This document shows, piece by piece, positions 1 through 29,690 of a DNA stretch of 64,000 nt. A program made the translations under genes and the position numbers. The notes beneath the pieces were generated by a model. That model was given only the letters and a program-made list of their open reading frames with translations, had not been told where the DNA came from and ran no database searches. This DNA comes from Megascapheus bottae (taxonomy: Eukaryota; Chordata; Mammalia; Rodentia; Geomyidae): assembly GCA_024803745.1 (NCBI GenBank), contig JANJXV010000013.1, positions 55,088,501 to 55,152,500 on the forward strand. Reading direction: 5' to 3'. Every line of letters begins with the position of its first letter. The stretch's first letter is position 1.

Positions 1-662
1 TCAAGGCTGGAGCTTTACTGCTTGAGACACAGTTCCACTTCTGGCTTTATTTTTTTGTAGTTTATTGGGGATCAGACTCTTAAGGACTTTCTTGCCTGGG
101 ATCCTCAGATCTCAGCCTCCTGAGTTAGGATTACAAATGTGAGCCACCAGCATTTAGCTCATTGCGTTATATATTTAAAAAATATTTTGCAGGTTTATAT
201 CTGTAATCCTAGATGCTCAGGAGGCCAATGTCTGAGGACCATAGTTTAAAACCAACCTGGGCAGACAAATAAATTAGTGAGACTTATCTCTGATTAACCG
301 CCAAAAGGCTGGAAGTAGAGCTGTGGCTCAAGTGGTAGAGTGAGCTAGCTTTGAGAGAAAAAGCTAATAAGCCAGAGCACATAGTGCTGAGTTCAAGCCC
401 CGGCCCCGGCACACATAAAAGGATTTTCCTGACTTTGAAAGGGAAAGAGTTCTTTTCATAAAAAGGAAATAAAACCAAAAAAAATTATGAAGAAAAAGAC
501 TCAGAATCTCACTGCATAGGTCTCTCCAGGACGCTGGTTCCTGGTGCGGTGGTGTGCTGCCCCATCCTCCTGACTCCTCCTCCTGACTCCTCCTCCTCCT
601 CCTCCTCCTCCTCCTCTTCCTCCTCTTCTTCCTCCTCCTCCTCCTCCTCCTTCTCTTCCTCC

Positions 663-694
<32 letters not shown>

Positions 695-1874
695 TTTCTC
701 CTCCTCCTTCTCTTCCTCCTCCTCCTCCTCCTCCTCTTCCTCCTTCTTTTTAATGTAATATTATAACAAGTATCTAGTTATGCCATCACATACTGTTTTT
801 CTTTCGGCGGTGGAGTGGGGTGGGTTTTGGTGATGGGGCTTGAATTTGGCCCCTGCGCTCTTTTGTTCAGGTCTAGTGGTATACTACTTTGAGCCACAAC
901 TCCACTTCCAGTTTTCTAGAAGTACTTTTGAACCACAATCCTCAAATTTCAGCCTTTTGAGTAGCTAAGATTACAGTGTGAGCCACTAATGCCCAGCTCA
1001 TCATAAACTTTTTTTTTGTCAGCCCTAGGGCTTGAACTCTGGGCCTGGGCGCTGTTCCTGAGCTCTTCAGCTCAAGGCTAGCGCTCTACCACTTGAGCCA
1101 TAGCGCTACTTCTGATTTTTTGATGGTTAATTGGAGATAAGAGTCCCATGGATTTTAATGCTCAGGCTGGGATCCTCCGAATTCTGCCTCCTGAGTAGCT
1201 AGGATTACAGGTGTGAGTCAACGGTGCCTGGCTTTTTCTTTTTTCTGTCCTTCTTGAAAGTTCTTCATTTTGCTCTGTGTATGTGTGTTAGCTCCTTGGG
1301 ATAGTTTCAGGAGAAGATTGCTGAGTAAAAGTACACACGTGAGCTATAACTCCTTCTAGCTTGTTGCCGGTTCATTGGAGAAAAAGTCCGATTTATCTGT
1401 TCAGGCTTTGAACTATAATCCTCAGATTTCAGTGTCCTGAGTAACCAGGATTACAGATGTGAGCCACCACTGGTGCCCAGGTTCAAGTGTTTGGTTTTTT
1501 GCCGGTTGTGGGACTTGAACTCGGAGTCTGGGCACTGTTCCTGAGCTTTTTCTTTGCTCAGAGTGCAGTGCTCTCCCCTTGAGCCATAGCTCCACTTCCA
1601 GCTTTTGTAGCTAATTGGAAATCAGCATGTCACAGACCTTTCCTACGGAGGCTGGCTTCAAACTGCCATCCTCAGATCTCAGCCTCCTGAGCAGTTAGGA
1701 TTATAGACGTGAGCCAGTTTCAAATGTCTGTTTTAACACTCTGTAATATTGGTGATCGGACCCCAAAATATGGCCAGTAGTTGCTTTCGTAGACCCAGCA
1801 TTTGTCTTACAGACAGACACCCATAAATGATGCTGATTCCTAAGCTCAGCCCTTCTCCTCCCCACCTGTCCTAG
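1..1874. other. LRP5 intron 9 (partial), SINE-filled
   Basis: I see no exon here. The intron holds minus-strand B1/ID SINE copies at about 1-160, 830-1000, 1009-1234, 1338-1480 (partial) and 1496-1716. One plus-strand copy lies at about 187-417, and a CCT-rich microsatellite at 573-750. The polypyrimidine tract and CTAG acceptor for exon 10 are at the right-hand end. Confidence 0.8.
573..750. repeat. (TCC/TTC)n microsatellite
   Basis: About 175 bases consist only of TCC and TTC triplets, so one frame reads as polyserine. This is a pure pyrimidine tract inside intron 9, between two SINEs. Such homopurine-homopyrimidine tracts can adopt triplex structure, but nothing here shows a function. Confidence 0.95.
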
Positions 1875-3521
<1,647 letters not shown>

Positions 3522-3974
3522 TAGTTGATTGAAAAGAAGAAAACTACTTATGAAATGTTTCCCTGAGATAGAAAGAAAAAGAATGTGATCAAGCTCATTC
3601 CATGAAGCCAGTATTGCTGTGATGACAGAGCCAGAGAAGGACATAACAAAACAGAAAAGAAAGCCAGGTGACTCACACCTGTAATCCTAGCTACTCAGGA
3701 GGCTGGGATCATAGGTCAAAGCCAGCCCATTCCCATGAGACTCCTATCTTCAATTAATTACTCAAAAAATGGACGTGGTGGGCCGGGAGAGTAGCCTAGT
3801 GGTAGAGTGTTTGCCTAGCATGCATGAAACCCTGGGTTTGATTCCTCAGTATCACATACACAGAAGAAGAAGCCGGAAGTGGTGCTGTGGCTCAAGGGGC
3901 AGAGTGCTAGTCGTGAGCAAAAAGTGTCCAAGGATAGTGCCAGACCCTGAGTTCAAGCCCTAAGACTGGCAAAA

Positions 3975-3979
3975 TAATG

Positions 3980-4016
<37 letters not shown>

Positions 4017-4017
4017 A
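3975..4017. repeat. (ATC)n microsatellite
   Basis: About 13 tandem ATC/TCA units follow the A-rich end of a SINE, a common birthplace for microsatellites. Confidence 0.95.
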
Positions 4018-4770
4018 TATAGTTTTATTCCAGGAATACAAGGATGGGCCCACATACAACTCCATAAATGTCATAAGGCACATAGAATCAAGGATGAAAA
4101 CCACATGACGCTCTAATCAGGTGCAGAAAAGGCCTTTGACGTATTTCAATACTCCTTCATGATCGAAACCCAAAGAAACTTAGGATGGAAGGAAGCTAAC
4201 AGTAAGAGCAGGTATACAATAAGCCTACAGCCCCCACTGATTCAATAGTGAGAAGCTAGAAGCAGTTTCTCTAAAATCAGGCAAGATACAAAGGTGTGCA
4301 GCTATCTCCACTATTACTCAATATAATATGTTAGTATGGGCCGGGAGTTTGGCCTAGTGGTTAAAGTGCTTGCCTGGCATGCACAAAGACCTGGGTTCAA
4401 TTCCTCGGTACCACATACATAGAAAAAAGTTGGAAGTGGTGCTGAGGCTCAAGTGGTAGAGCTCTAGCCTTGAGAAAGTCCAAGGACAGTGCTCAGGCCC
4501 TGAGCTCAAGCCCAGGACTGGCAAAAAATATATAATATGTTATTATGCTATTATTGCATATTATTATCATTATATATGATTCTTAGAGCAATAAGGCAAG
4601 ACAAAAGAAATAAGAGTGATATAAACAGGGGAAGGAGGACGTTGAATTATCCCTATTTGCAGTCGATAGAGTTCTATACTATAGTAGGACACTGTTGCAT
4701 CTACTGTAAAACTCTTATGTCCGCTGCTTTCAGCCAATTACAAGATACAAAGTCAACATAGAAAGCTACC
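4017..4770 (+). mobile_element. L1 ORF2 (reverse transcriptase) fragment, interrupted by a SINE
   Basis: The two flanks read as one degenerate LINE-1 ORF2 stretch. The left part has the L1 landmarks TTTATTCCAGGAATACAAGG and GCAGAAAAGGCCTTTGAC, and the right part has CTATTTGCAGTCGATAG, where the reverse transcriptase motif FADD has become FAVD. The element is on the gene's strand, truncated at both ends and full of frame breaks, so it is dead. A SINE at 4334-4529 divides it, with target-site duplications on each side. Confidence 0.85.
4334..4529 (+). mobile_element. Dimeric ID-type SINE inserted in L1
   Basis: This is a complete tRNA-derived dimer (GGCCGGGAGTTTGGCCTAGT to CAGGACTGGC plus a poly-A tail). 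It is bounded by the 13-bp target-site duplication ATATAATATGTTA at 4321-4333 and 4530-4542. It therefore inserted after the L1 fragment. Confidence 0.92.
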
Positions 4771-5291
4771 CCACCCGACTTACTTTGTTGAAAAAGTCCT
4801 TAACTTTTTGCTGAGACTGGCCTTGAACTGCATCCTCCTGATCACTTCTGAGTAGCTTGGATTTCAAGCACACCCACCGTGCCTGGCTTCACCCTGTGTG
4901 GAGACAGTGCCCACAACCAGCAGTGACACACCAGGCCGCTGAGCTCGGGGGTCCTGTTGGACAAGTGGGGCCAGTCTCGCAGGCCAGGTGTCTCTGTGGG
5001 AACCTACGCCACTGAATGTAATAAGCCACAACGTACAGTCAGCCTGTCACTGCATTCTAGCTTCCGTAAAACGCCACGTGAGTCAGCGGTCCTAAGACTG
5101 ACACACAGTAAGGACTCAGTACAAAAGAGATGACCCCTGTAGCACAAAGTGTGGTCCCAGCCCTGGGGAGGCCCAGAAAGGAGGATCACAGGTTTGAGAC
5201 CAACCCAGGCTACACAATGAGACCGTCTCCAAACAAAACAAGGCAGCTTGTGGAGTAGTTACCTGCTGCGGCGTCCAGAGCCATGGAGTAA

Positions 5292-11237
<5,946 letters not shown>

Positions 11238-11458
11238 CCCTTTGTCTTGACCTCTCCGGGTCAAAGCCAGGGTCAGGGCCAAAGCCCTGACAGGCAGCCC
11301 CACGACCTCAGCATCGATATCTACAGCCGGACTCTGTTCTGGACGTGCGAGGCCACCAATACCATCAACGTTCTCCGGCTGGATGGGGACGCCATGGGCG
11401 TGGTGCTTCGGGGAGACCGAGACAAGCCCAGGGCCATCTCCGTTAACGCCGAGCGAGG
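11238..11458 (+). CDS. LRP5: LRP5 exon 14 (propeller 4; 12-bp insertion)
   Basis: This 221-nt exon lies between acceptor gtcttacag and donor gtaggg. It encodes [39 protein letters not shown] and the rest of a propeller 4 blade through VNAERG. I remember the human exon as 209 nt with the loop TSLSQGQNPD. The extra 12 nt come from an imperfect tandem repeat (gggtcaaagcca followed by gggtcagggcca) and lengthen the loop by four residues without disturbing the YWTD-type core or the frame. Confidence 0.94.
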
Positions 11459-13435
<1,977 letters not shown>

Positions 13436-13698
13436 TAGCACCTGCTCAGACCCCTGAACCAGCCTCTGGCCTGTGCAAGGAGGCAGATTCAGCTGGACAC
13501 TGACTGTCACCAGCCAGGGCTCAGTCCTGAAGGCTAGCAAGTGTCTGAGATCTCAGCAGACATTTTTACAGGCCACACCATGAAATACCAAGTGTAGCAC
13601 TTTAAAAGACACCAGGCATTGAGCTGCAGCTGCTCAGGAGGCTGAGATCTAAGGTCCATAGTTCAAAGCCAACCCTGGCAGAAAGATCTGTAAGACTC

Positions 13699-13947
13699 CT
13701 TTTTTTTTCCCCCCTTTTTTTGTGGGTCATGGGACTTGAACTCTGGGCCTGGGCATTGTCCCAGAGCTCCTCAGTTCAAGGCTACCACCCTACCCCTTGA
13801 GCCACAGCCCCATTTCCAGTTTTCTAGTGATGAATTGGAGTTGAGAGTCTCATGGACTTTGGTGCTTGGGTTGACTTTGAATGGTGATCCTCAGATCTCA
13901 GCCTCCTGAGTAGCTAGGATTACAGGCTTGAGCAACCGTGCCTGGCT
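13699..13947 (-). mobile_element. B1/ID SINE nested in an older SINE
   Basis: This minus-oriented B1/ID composite (T-rich start, GTGGGTCATGGGACTTGAAC to GTGCCTGGCT) interrupts a plus-oriented SINE. The target-site duplication is AGATCTGTAAGACTC at 13684-13698 and AGATCTATAAGACTC at 13948-13962, with one mismatch. Confidence 0.9.
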
Positions 13948-14162
13948 AGATCTATAAGACTCTTACCTCTAATTAGACAGCAAAATATTAGAAGTGGTGC
14001 AATGGCTCAAGGGGCTGAGGGGGTGGGTAGAGCATCAGGACTGAGCAAAAAAGCCATTCACCCTACTATGTTGTGAGGCACACAGGCAGAATAGATAAGT
14101 TGTAGGCCTAGCAAGGGTTGATGCCAACTGGGCATTTAGGTTGAGTATAAAATTGTGTCCAG

Positions 14163-14368
14163 GGGCTGGGAGTTTGGCCTAGTGGTAGAGTGCTTGCCTA
14201 GCATGTACGAAGACCTGGGTTCGATTCCTCGGTACCACATACATAGAAAAAATCCAGAAGTGGTGCTGAGGTTCAAGTGGTAGAGCTCTAGCCTTGAGAA
14301 AGTCCAAGGACAGTGCTCAGGCCCTGAGCTCAATCAAGCCCAGGACTGGCAAAAAAAAAAAAAAAAAA
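14163..14368 (+). mobile_element. Dimeric ID-type SINE with target-site duplication
   Basis: This is a complete copy from GGGCTGGGAGTTTGGCCTAG to CAGGACTGGC plus about 20 A. It is flanked by AAATTGTGTCCAG at 14150-14162 and 14369-14381. The left arm carries a B-box-like GGTTCGATTCC of the Pol III promoter. Confidence 0.93.
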
Positions 14369-14449
14369 AAATTGTGTCCAGATCCTATTTTTGTATTCAT
14401 TTCTGTAACAGTAGAAATACCAGGCCCCTGGAGGACTCTGTCATTCTGA

Positions 14450-19225
<4,776 letters not shown>

Positions 19226-19365
19226 GCATCTCCTGCAGCAAGTCCATGATGAGCTCTGTGAGCCTGGTGGGGGGCCGGGGGGCTGTGTCCCTCTATGACC
19301 GGAACCACGTGACGGGGGCCTCGTCCAGCAGCTCGTCCAGCACGAAAGCCACTCTGTACCCACCA
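19226..19365 (+). CDS. LRP5: LRP5 exon 21 (serine-rich cytoplasmic segment)
   Basis: This 140-nt exon lies between acceptor cccgcccgcag and donor gtgagt. It encodes (G)[39 protein letters not shown] and KATLYPP. This part of the tail precedes the PPPSP motifs and carries the serine run conserved in LRP5. The change from human ACGKS to SCSKS is tolerated in a low-complexity stretch. Confidence 0.95.
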
Positions 19366-24726
<5,361 letters not shown>

Positions 24727-24940
24727 CCTTCGCTGGCCACCCGGCCTCGCTGCACCCCTGTAAATATTTTTAAATATGAACAAAGAAAAATATATTTTAT
24801 GATTAAAATAAATATAATTGGGATTTTAAAAAAATCATGAGAAATGTGAGCAGTGTTGGGGGTGGGCAGGGCTGGGGGAACTTTGTACAGTGGAGAAAAA
24901 TATTTATAAATTTAATTCTTTTTTTTCTTTTTAAAACCTG
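24727..24940 (+). terminator. LRP5: LRP5 3' UTR and polyadenylation region
   Basis: The 3' UTR is short and very AU-rich. An AATAAA lies at 24807-24812, overlapped by ATTAAA at 24802-24807, and GT/G-rich DNA follows at about 24847-24870, so cleavage near 24,825-24,840 is likely. Conserved-looking sequence continues to about 24,940 (TGGAGAAAAATATTTATAAA), followed by another T/GT-rich stretch, so a second, longer 3' end is possible. Confidence 0.8.
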
Positions 24941-26734
24941 ACATTCTTTTGTGCCCTGTGTGCATTCATGTTTCGGGTTCCCACCGGGGAAACTAACCCT
25001 GATACCTGCTTGGCCATTGTGTACTTGTCCTCCTGTGTCCCTTTACCAGGTCCCCAGAGACCCCTCACCAACAGGCGAAGTCTAACGTTGCTCTCTGCTG
25101 TTGTTGTCCTCAGTTCCCAAGCACAGAGCAGACACCAGGCTGGTTGCTTGCTCTGGGCCACTGGGTCCTGCAAGATACGTGTGTGGGTGTTGGCCACTGT
25201 GTGTGGGTGTTGGCCTGCTGCCCACTGTGATGAGCTGGGCCATCACACTTCTGCCAGGCTGACCAGGCCTGGGCAGGGCAGAGGTCAGAGAAGCTGCCCT
25301 TGCTCTAACAGGGAGTGGGTCCTTGGTTTGAGGCCGGAGATAAATGTGAACTCTGGCCCCCTCGCTCATGGCCCTGGCCAGCAGAGCTCCTGGGTCCCAC
25401 AGCCCTGCCTGCAGGGCCCTGGCTCCGGCACTGCGCCAGGGACATGGACAAGCTGTGAGAGGCTCCCTGAGGCCTCTGTGCATGCTGAGTCTCAGGGTCC
25501 CTGGAGCACCCTGGGCACCCTATTCTGCCCAGCCAAGCCAGGAAGGGGTGGGGAAGGAGTGGCCCCGCCTGCTGGGCCAGCACGCGCTGGGAAGGGCTGA
25601 CTCACACGTGCCTTCCTACCCCAGCACGCGGGCTACCCTGACAGAGCCAAGCCAGGACCAGGTGCCATCTGGAGGCCGGCCCTCCCCTCTGCACCCTTCC
25701 CTATTCACAAACCACCTGTGTGGTAGGTACTGCATACCTCTGCTTGTACTCTGCGCCTGTGCGTGCCCGAACGCACACGGAGGCTTGAACTGAGGGCCTG
25801 TACACGGATCCTTAGCTTTCTCCATTCAGAGATGGTGTTCTATCACTTGAGTCACATCTCCACCTCTAGCTTTTGCTGGTTGATTGGTGATAAAGAGTTT
25901 CACAGGCTTTCCTGCCCAGGCTGCCTCTGACTCTCCATCCCCAGATCTCAGCCTCCTGATTATAGCTGCGAGCCACTGGTGCCCAGCTTTTTTGTCTTTG
26001 TTCTGGTACTGGGGCTTGAACTCAGGGCCTTGCCCTCTCACTTGACTTCTTTGTTAAAGACTGGCACTTTACCACATGACCCACACCTCTAGTTCTATAT
26101 TTTTGTTGATTAAATGGAAATAAGAGCCCCATGGACTTTTTTTTCCCCTGGCTGGTTTCAAGCCTTGATCCTCAAATCTGTCTCTTGAGTAGCTAAGATT
26201 ACAGGTGTCAACCACCAGTGCTGGGCCACGGCTCTGCATTTATGCCATTTGCATGGTGGGAGACCTAGGCTAGTCAGTTATGGCTTTACTTTTGAATGGT
26301 CACGTTCCTTTTCTTCCTTGGCAGACCTAGTGTTTGAAGTCAGATCCTCAAACCCCAGGTGGTGACTCAATTGAGTCATAGTCATAGTTCTTTTTGCTTT
26401 AGTTTATTTTTAGGAAGGGCTTTCCATTTTGCCAGGGGCCAATTTCAGATAACCACCTTTCAACATCTGCCTCCTGGGTAGCAGGGATTCTAGGCTTGCA
26501 TCTTCTCTTCCCTAGCACTGAGCTGTCTCCTGCAGGACAGGGTAAGGTTAACCTGGCCACTTAATTTTGCAATAGCCCAGCTAGGTAGAGGGAAATCCCC
26601 ATTTGCTGTTTGAGATACCTAGGAGCAAAGCCAGAAGTGAAGCTGAGGTTCAAGTAGTAAGCTCAAGGACAATGCTCAGGCCTTGAGTTCAAGCCCTGGG
26701 ACTGGCTCACCTTTCATTCAAGGCTCACCTTTCC

Positions 26735-26860
26735 TACCTGAATGGGATGTATGAGTAAAATGTCCTTTTAAGAAAGCAAAAAATGCCTTCTATCTGGTGA
26801 ATGTAATGTAACCCTTCTATTAATCACAATAAAAAAGAGAAAAAAAAAGAAAGCAAAAAA
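26735..26860 (+). mobile_element. L1-like 3' end fragment
   Basis: The stretch CCTTCTATCTGGTGAATGTA to CACAATAAAAAAGAG plus A-rich tail is a diverged relative of the minus-strand elements at 43665-44005 and 44614-44759. It contains AATAAA followed by a poly-A tail, so it is the 3' end of a polyadenylated retroelement. L1 is the likeliest assignment. Confidence 0.6.
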
Positions 26861-27835
26861 ATGTGGGGCTCTGTGGCTCACGTCTGTAATCCTAGCTACT
26901 CAGGAGGCTGAGATCCGAGCCAGCTTGGGCGCTGATGTCCATGAGACTCTTAATTTCCAATTAACCACTTGAAAACTGGAAGTGGCACTGTGGCTCAAGG
27001 GGTAGGGAGGTAGTCTTGAGCTGAAGGGCTCAGGGACTGCACCCAGGCCCAGAGTTCAAGCCCCACAGATGACCAAGTATAAGTAGATTGAAAATGTAAA
27101 CGTTAAACTATAAAAGGTTAGGGGGAAAGGGAGTAGGCAGTAACCCATGAACTCTAGAACATTCCAGAACTGGGTGGATCTGTGTCATATGTAAAGGTTC
27201 TGTCAGTTACTCCTTGCTTCAGGATTGTCTGACTCCACTTGGCCCATGGGCTGAGCTCAGACATCTCCTCCAGGAAGACCTCTCTGACTTTTATCCTGCC
27301 TATAGGAGTTCATCATAATTGGCAACTTCCGGGGTCTACTTTTTCTGGGCGAGGCGTTCTGTCAGTTATAGCATACCTGTCTCTGACCTACGCAGGGGTA
27401 GGGGGGCTTGGACTATATCAGCTCCTCTGAGGATGAATGAAGAAAAGGATACATGGGTCAGCAGGAGGCTGGCACCTCCTAGGAGGCAGCACAGATGGCA
27501 GGACTAGCCCTGGCTGGACTTCAGACAAGTCCTCCCTGACCTGCCTCCTGCTCCTCCTTAGACCTGCAATTCCACCCTCCGCCATCCAGTTCCCACCCTA
27601 CCTCTCTCTACCCCTCCCAGTTGTCAATCTTTCTGTCCCTCTTCCTAATGTCAACCTGTCTCCCTAGTAGCTGGGTGTCCTCAAGCAAAGCCTCTGGCTT
27701 CTGAGCAGCAGGATCAATTTGGACCATCTGCCCTTGTTTGCTGCCTCCCTGGACATCCTGGATGGTGGGCTGTGAACACAGGCTATAGATATTATTCCTT
27801 GAGAAGACCTGGAGTAAGTCCACATACCTCCTGCT

Positions 27836-28180
27836 CTGAAGGCTGAGATCTAAAGATCAAGGTTTGAAGCCAGCTAGGGTAGGAGACTCTTTATCTCCAA
27901 TTAGCCAGCAAAAAGTCAGAAGTGAAGCTGTGGCTCAAGTGGTAGAGTGCTAGCCTGGAGTGACAAAGCTCAGGGAGCCAGGCTCATCCCTGGAATCCTA
28001 GCTACTCAGGAGGCTGAGATCTGAGGATCATGGTTCAAAGTCAGCCCAGGCACTCAAGTCTGTGAGACTCTTATCTCCAATTAATTAACAGCCAAAAAAC
28101 CCATAGTGGTGCTGTGTCCTTGAGCTGAAGAGCTCAGGGACAGCATATAGGCCCCGAGTTCAAGCCCCAGGACTGGCACA
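27836..28180 (+). mobile_element. Two adjacent B1/ID composite SINEs
   Basis: Two plus-strand copies lie head to tail, the first truncated. Each has the B1-like CCTAGCTACTCAGGAGGCTG or a remnant of it, then an ID-like arm (GCTCAAGTGGTAGAGTGC in the first). The second ends in a short CA/TG-rich tract. Confidence 0.85.
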
Positions 28181-29065
28181 CATGTGTGCATGCACACATA
28201 CATATACACATGCATGGAAAGTCAGAAAGCTTTGAAGGCCCAGTCAAGATTAGTACTTAGCATTGCAATGCTCATTGGGCCTCAGTTCCCTCATCTGTAA
28301 CATGGAGAGAATACAATTTTGAGCTTTAAAGAGCTGTTTCTAGTCTGTCATGGGCCACAAGACTGGAGGTGAGGGAGACAGGGATTCAGCACTCCCAGGT
28401 CTCACTTTGTCCCCAGCTATACACAACTCCTCACTCAGGGTTGGGGATGCTCAGACCAGCTGCGGTCCTGGCAAAGGACAAGAGTGCTGAACTTGGAAAG
28501 GCAGTAGGTGCCTTGGAATGGCAGGTTCTGCCATTCTCCAACCCAGCATCTCGGCCCTTAGCCCAGGAGCCTGGAGCTAGCAAGGCCACGTCTGGTGCAG
28601 CCAGCCCCACCGGGGTGGCCCCTGCACCTGCTGGGGGACCTTCCTCAGGCTGCGAGCGCTGGGGAGCCTCCAGGCTGGTGCGGAGCACTCCAGGGCGCCA
28701 CGCTAGGTCTCCGCGCCATTGTTCTCCTCCTGTTCCTGTCCTCGGGGTCCTGCGACGTGAATGCCCGCTCCCAGAACAGCTCCGCCCTCCGCCCTCACCT
28801 GCGTCTCCCAGGTGGTGAGGGGGACCATCCACGCGGGCCTTTAGCCCTGTCCTCCACCCCATCTGCCCGGCCCTGGCCAGCAGGTGAGCGTCCTGTCCCT
28901 GGCTGCTGTCTCTGAACAACAGGGGTAAATTCCTCCAAAACAGCCACTGCTCCCCGGGTGGGGGCCTCGGCCCGACACCCCGGGGAGGAGAAGCCCAGCC
29001 CAGGCCCCGACGCGGCGGCGGCCGCGGTAGCCCGGGCGGGGGCTTCAGAGGGTAAAATTCATGCG

Positions 29066-29138
29066 TGGAGAATGCGGGCATCGATCCCGCTACCTCTCAC
29101 ATGCTAAGCGAGCGCTCTACCACTTGAGCTAATTCCCC
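29066..29138 (-). tRNA. tRNA-Ala (anticodon AGC)
   Basis: The complementary strand folds as a complete 73-nt tRNA. The acceptor stem GGGGAAT/ATTCTCC carries the alanine identity pair G3:U70 and discriminator A73, and the D stem is GCTC/GAGC. The anticodon loop is TTAGCAT with AGC in the centre, and the T stem is GCGGG/CCCGC with loop ATCGATG as in mammalian tRNA-Ala. The anticodon stem has one G:U pair. A TTTT terminator for RNA polymerase III lies about ten bases downstream (29054-29057 on the plus strand). CCA is not encoded, as expected. It is not a SINE: the whole cloverleaf is intact and there is no tail. Confidence 0.95.
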
Positions 29139-29234
29139 AGCTCGGGGGCACTTCCGCCGCGCCGCGCCATGTGGCTCACGTCACCGCCGGGTCCCCGCCG
29201 GGTCCCCGCCGCCCGCGGCCTCCGCAGCGCCCCC

Positions 29235-29604
29235 ATTGGTTTCCCTGCAGGCTGAGGTCCCGGGCCGCGATTGGTTTGCCTCAACCTAGGGTTAAAAGGC
29301 ATCGGCCGCTCTCATTGGTGTTCCCGAGCGTCCATCAAGCCGCGATTCTGTTGTTGCTACGGCGTAGGGAGACCCAGCTCGGCTTCTCCGGGTTTCTGAT
29401 TTGTTTCCCAGACTCCGGGTCCTAAAGGTTCCGGATCCGTCAAGTCCCTGGGAACAGAATGCCCTCCTCGCACTTGACTGACAAGGCCTGAGAGCCTATT
29501 GGAGCGGGGGCAGAGGAGCCGCTGGGAGATCCAATAGGTTGAGGGGGGCGGGGGGAGAAGGCCAATGAGCCTTTGCTAGGGGGCGGGGCTACGTCTGCGA
29601 TTGG
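29235..29604. promoter_or_regulatory. Array of seven CCAAT boxes with GC boxes
   Basis: ATTGG occurs at 29235, 29280, 29324, 29498 and 29600, and CCAAT at 29531 and 29562. GC boxes (GGGCGGGG type) lie near 29545 and 29579-29590. CCAAT boxes are bound by NF-Y and GC boxes by Sp1-family factors. Spacings are 45 and 44 in the upstream group and 33, 31 and 38 in the downstream group. A CRE-like CACGTCAC is at about 29177. Confidence 0.75.
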
Positions 29605-29658
29605 CCGAGAAGCGCCCCGAGGGAGGGCGGGGGGAGACTCAAGGCCTGCTTGATACGT

Positions 29659-29690
29659 CCGCCATTTTGGGCGCTTCGCTGATGGTGTCG
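29659..29690 (+). other. PPP6R3: Candidate non-coding first exon / start-site region
   Basis: CCGCCATTTTGG at 29659-29670 is a YY1-type element often found at transcription starts of TATA-less housekeeping genes. A good splice donor, GTCG followed by GTGAGC, is at 29691. Alternative donors in the island are near 30091 (GTGAGC) and 30396 (GTGAGT), so the exon could be longer. The exact start and end cannot be decided from sequence alone. Confidence 0.45.

Larger units (their letters stand above)
24941..28968. other. Intergenic DNA between LRP5 and the next CpG island
   Basis: Minus-strand SINEs lie at about 25755-25988 and 26000-26230. A plus-strand fragment lies at about 26615-26707, an L1-like 3' end at about 26735-26860, and plus-strand SINEs at about 26865-27080, 27836-27974 and 27975-28180. 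The stretch 28,300-28,960 is unique, with an open frame I do not believe is coding. No gene is supported. Confidence 0.7.

Noticed and set aside
549..758. Open frame encoding a polyserine protein
   Set aside because: It is the translation of a TCC/TTC microsatellite inside an LRP5 intron.
28369..28818. 149-codon frame before the CpG island
   Set aside because: No recognisable domain, Pro/Ser/Arg-rich composition typical of GC-rich chance frames, and a similar frame on the opposite strand.
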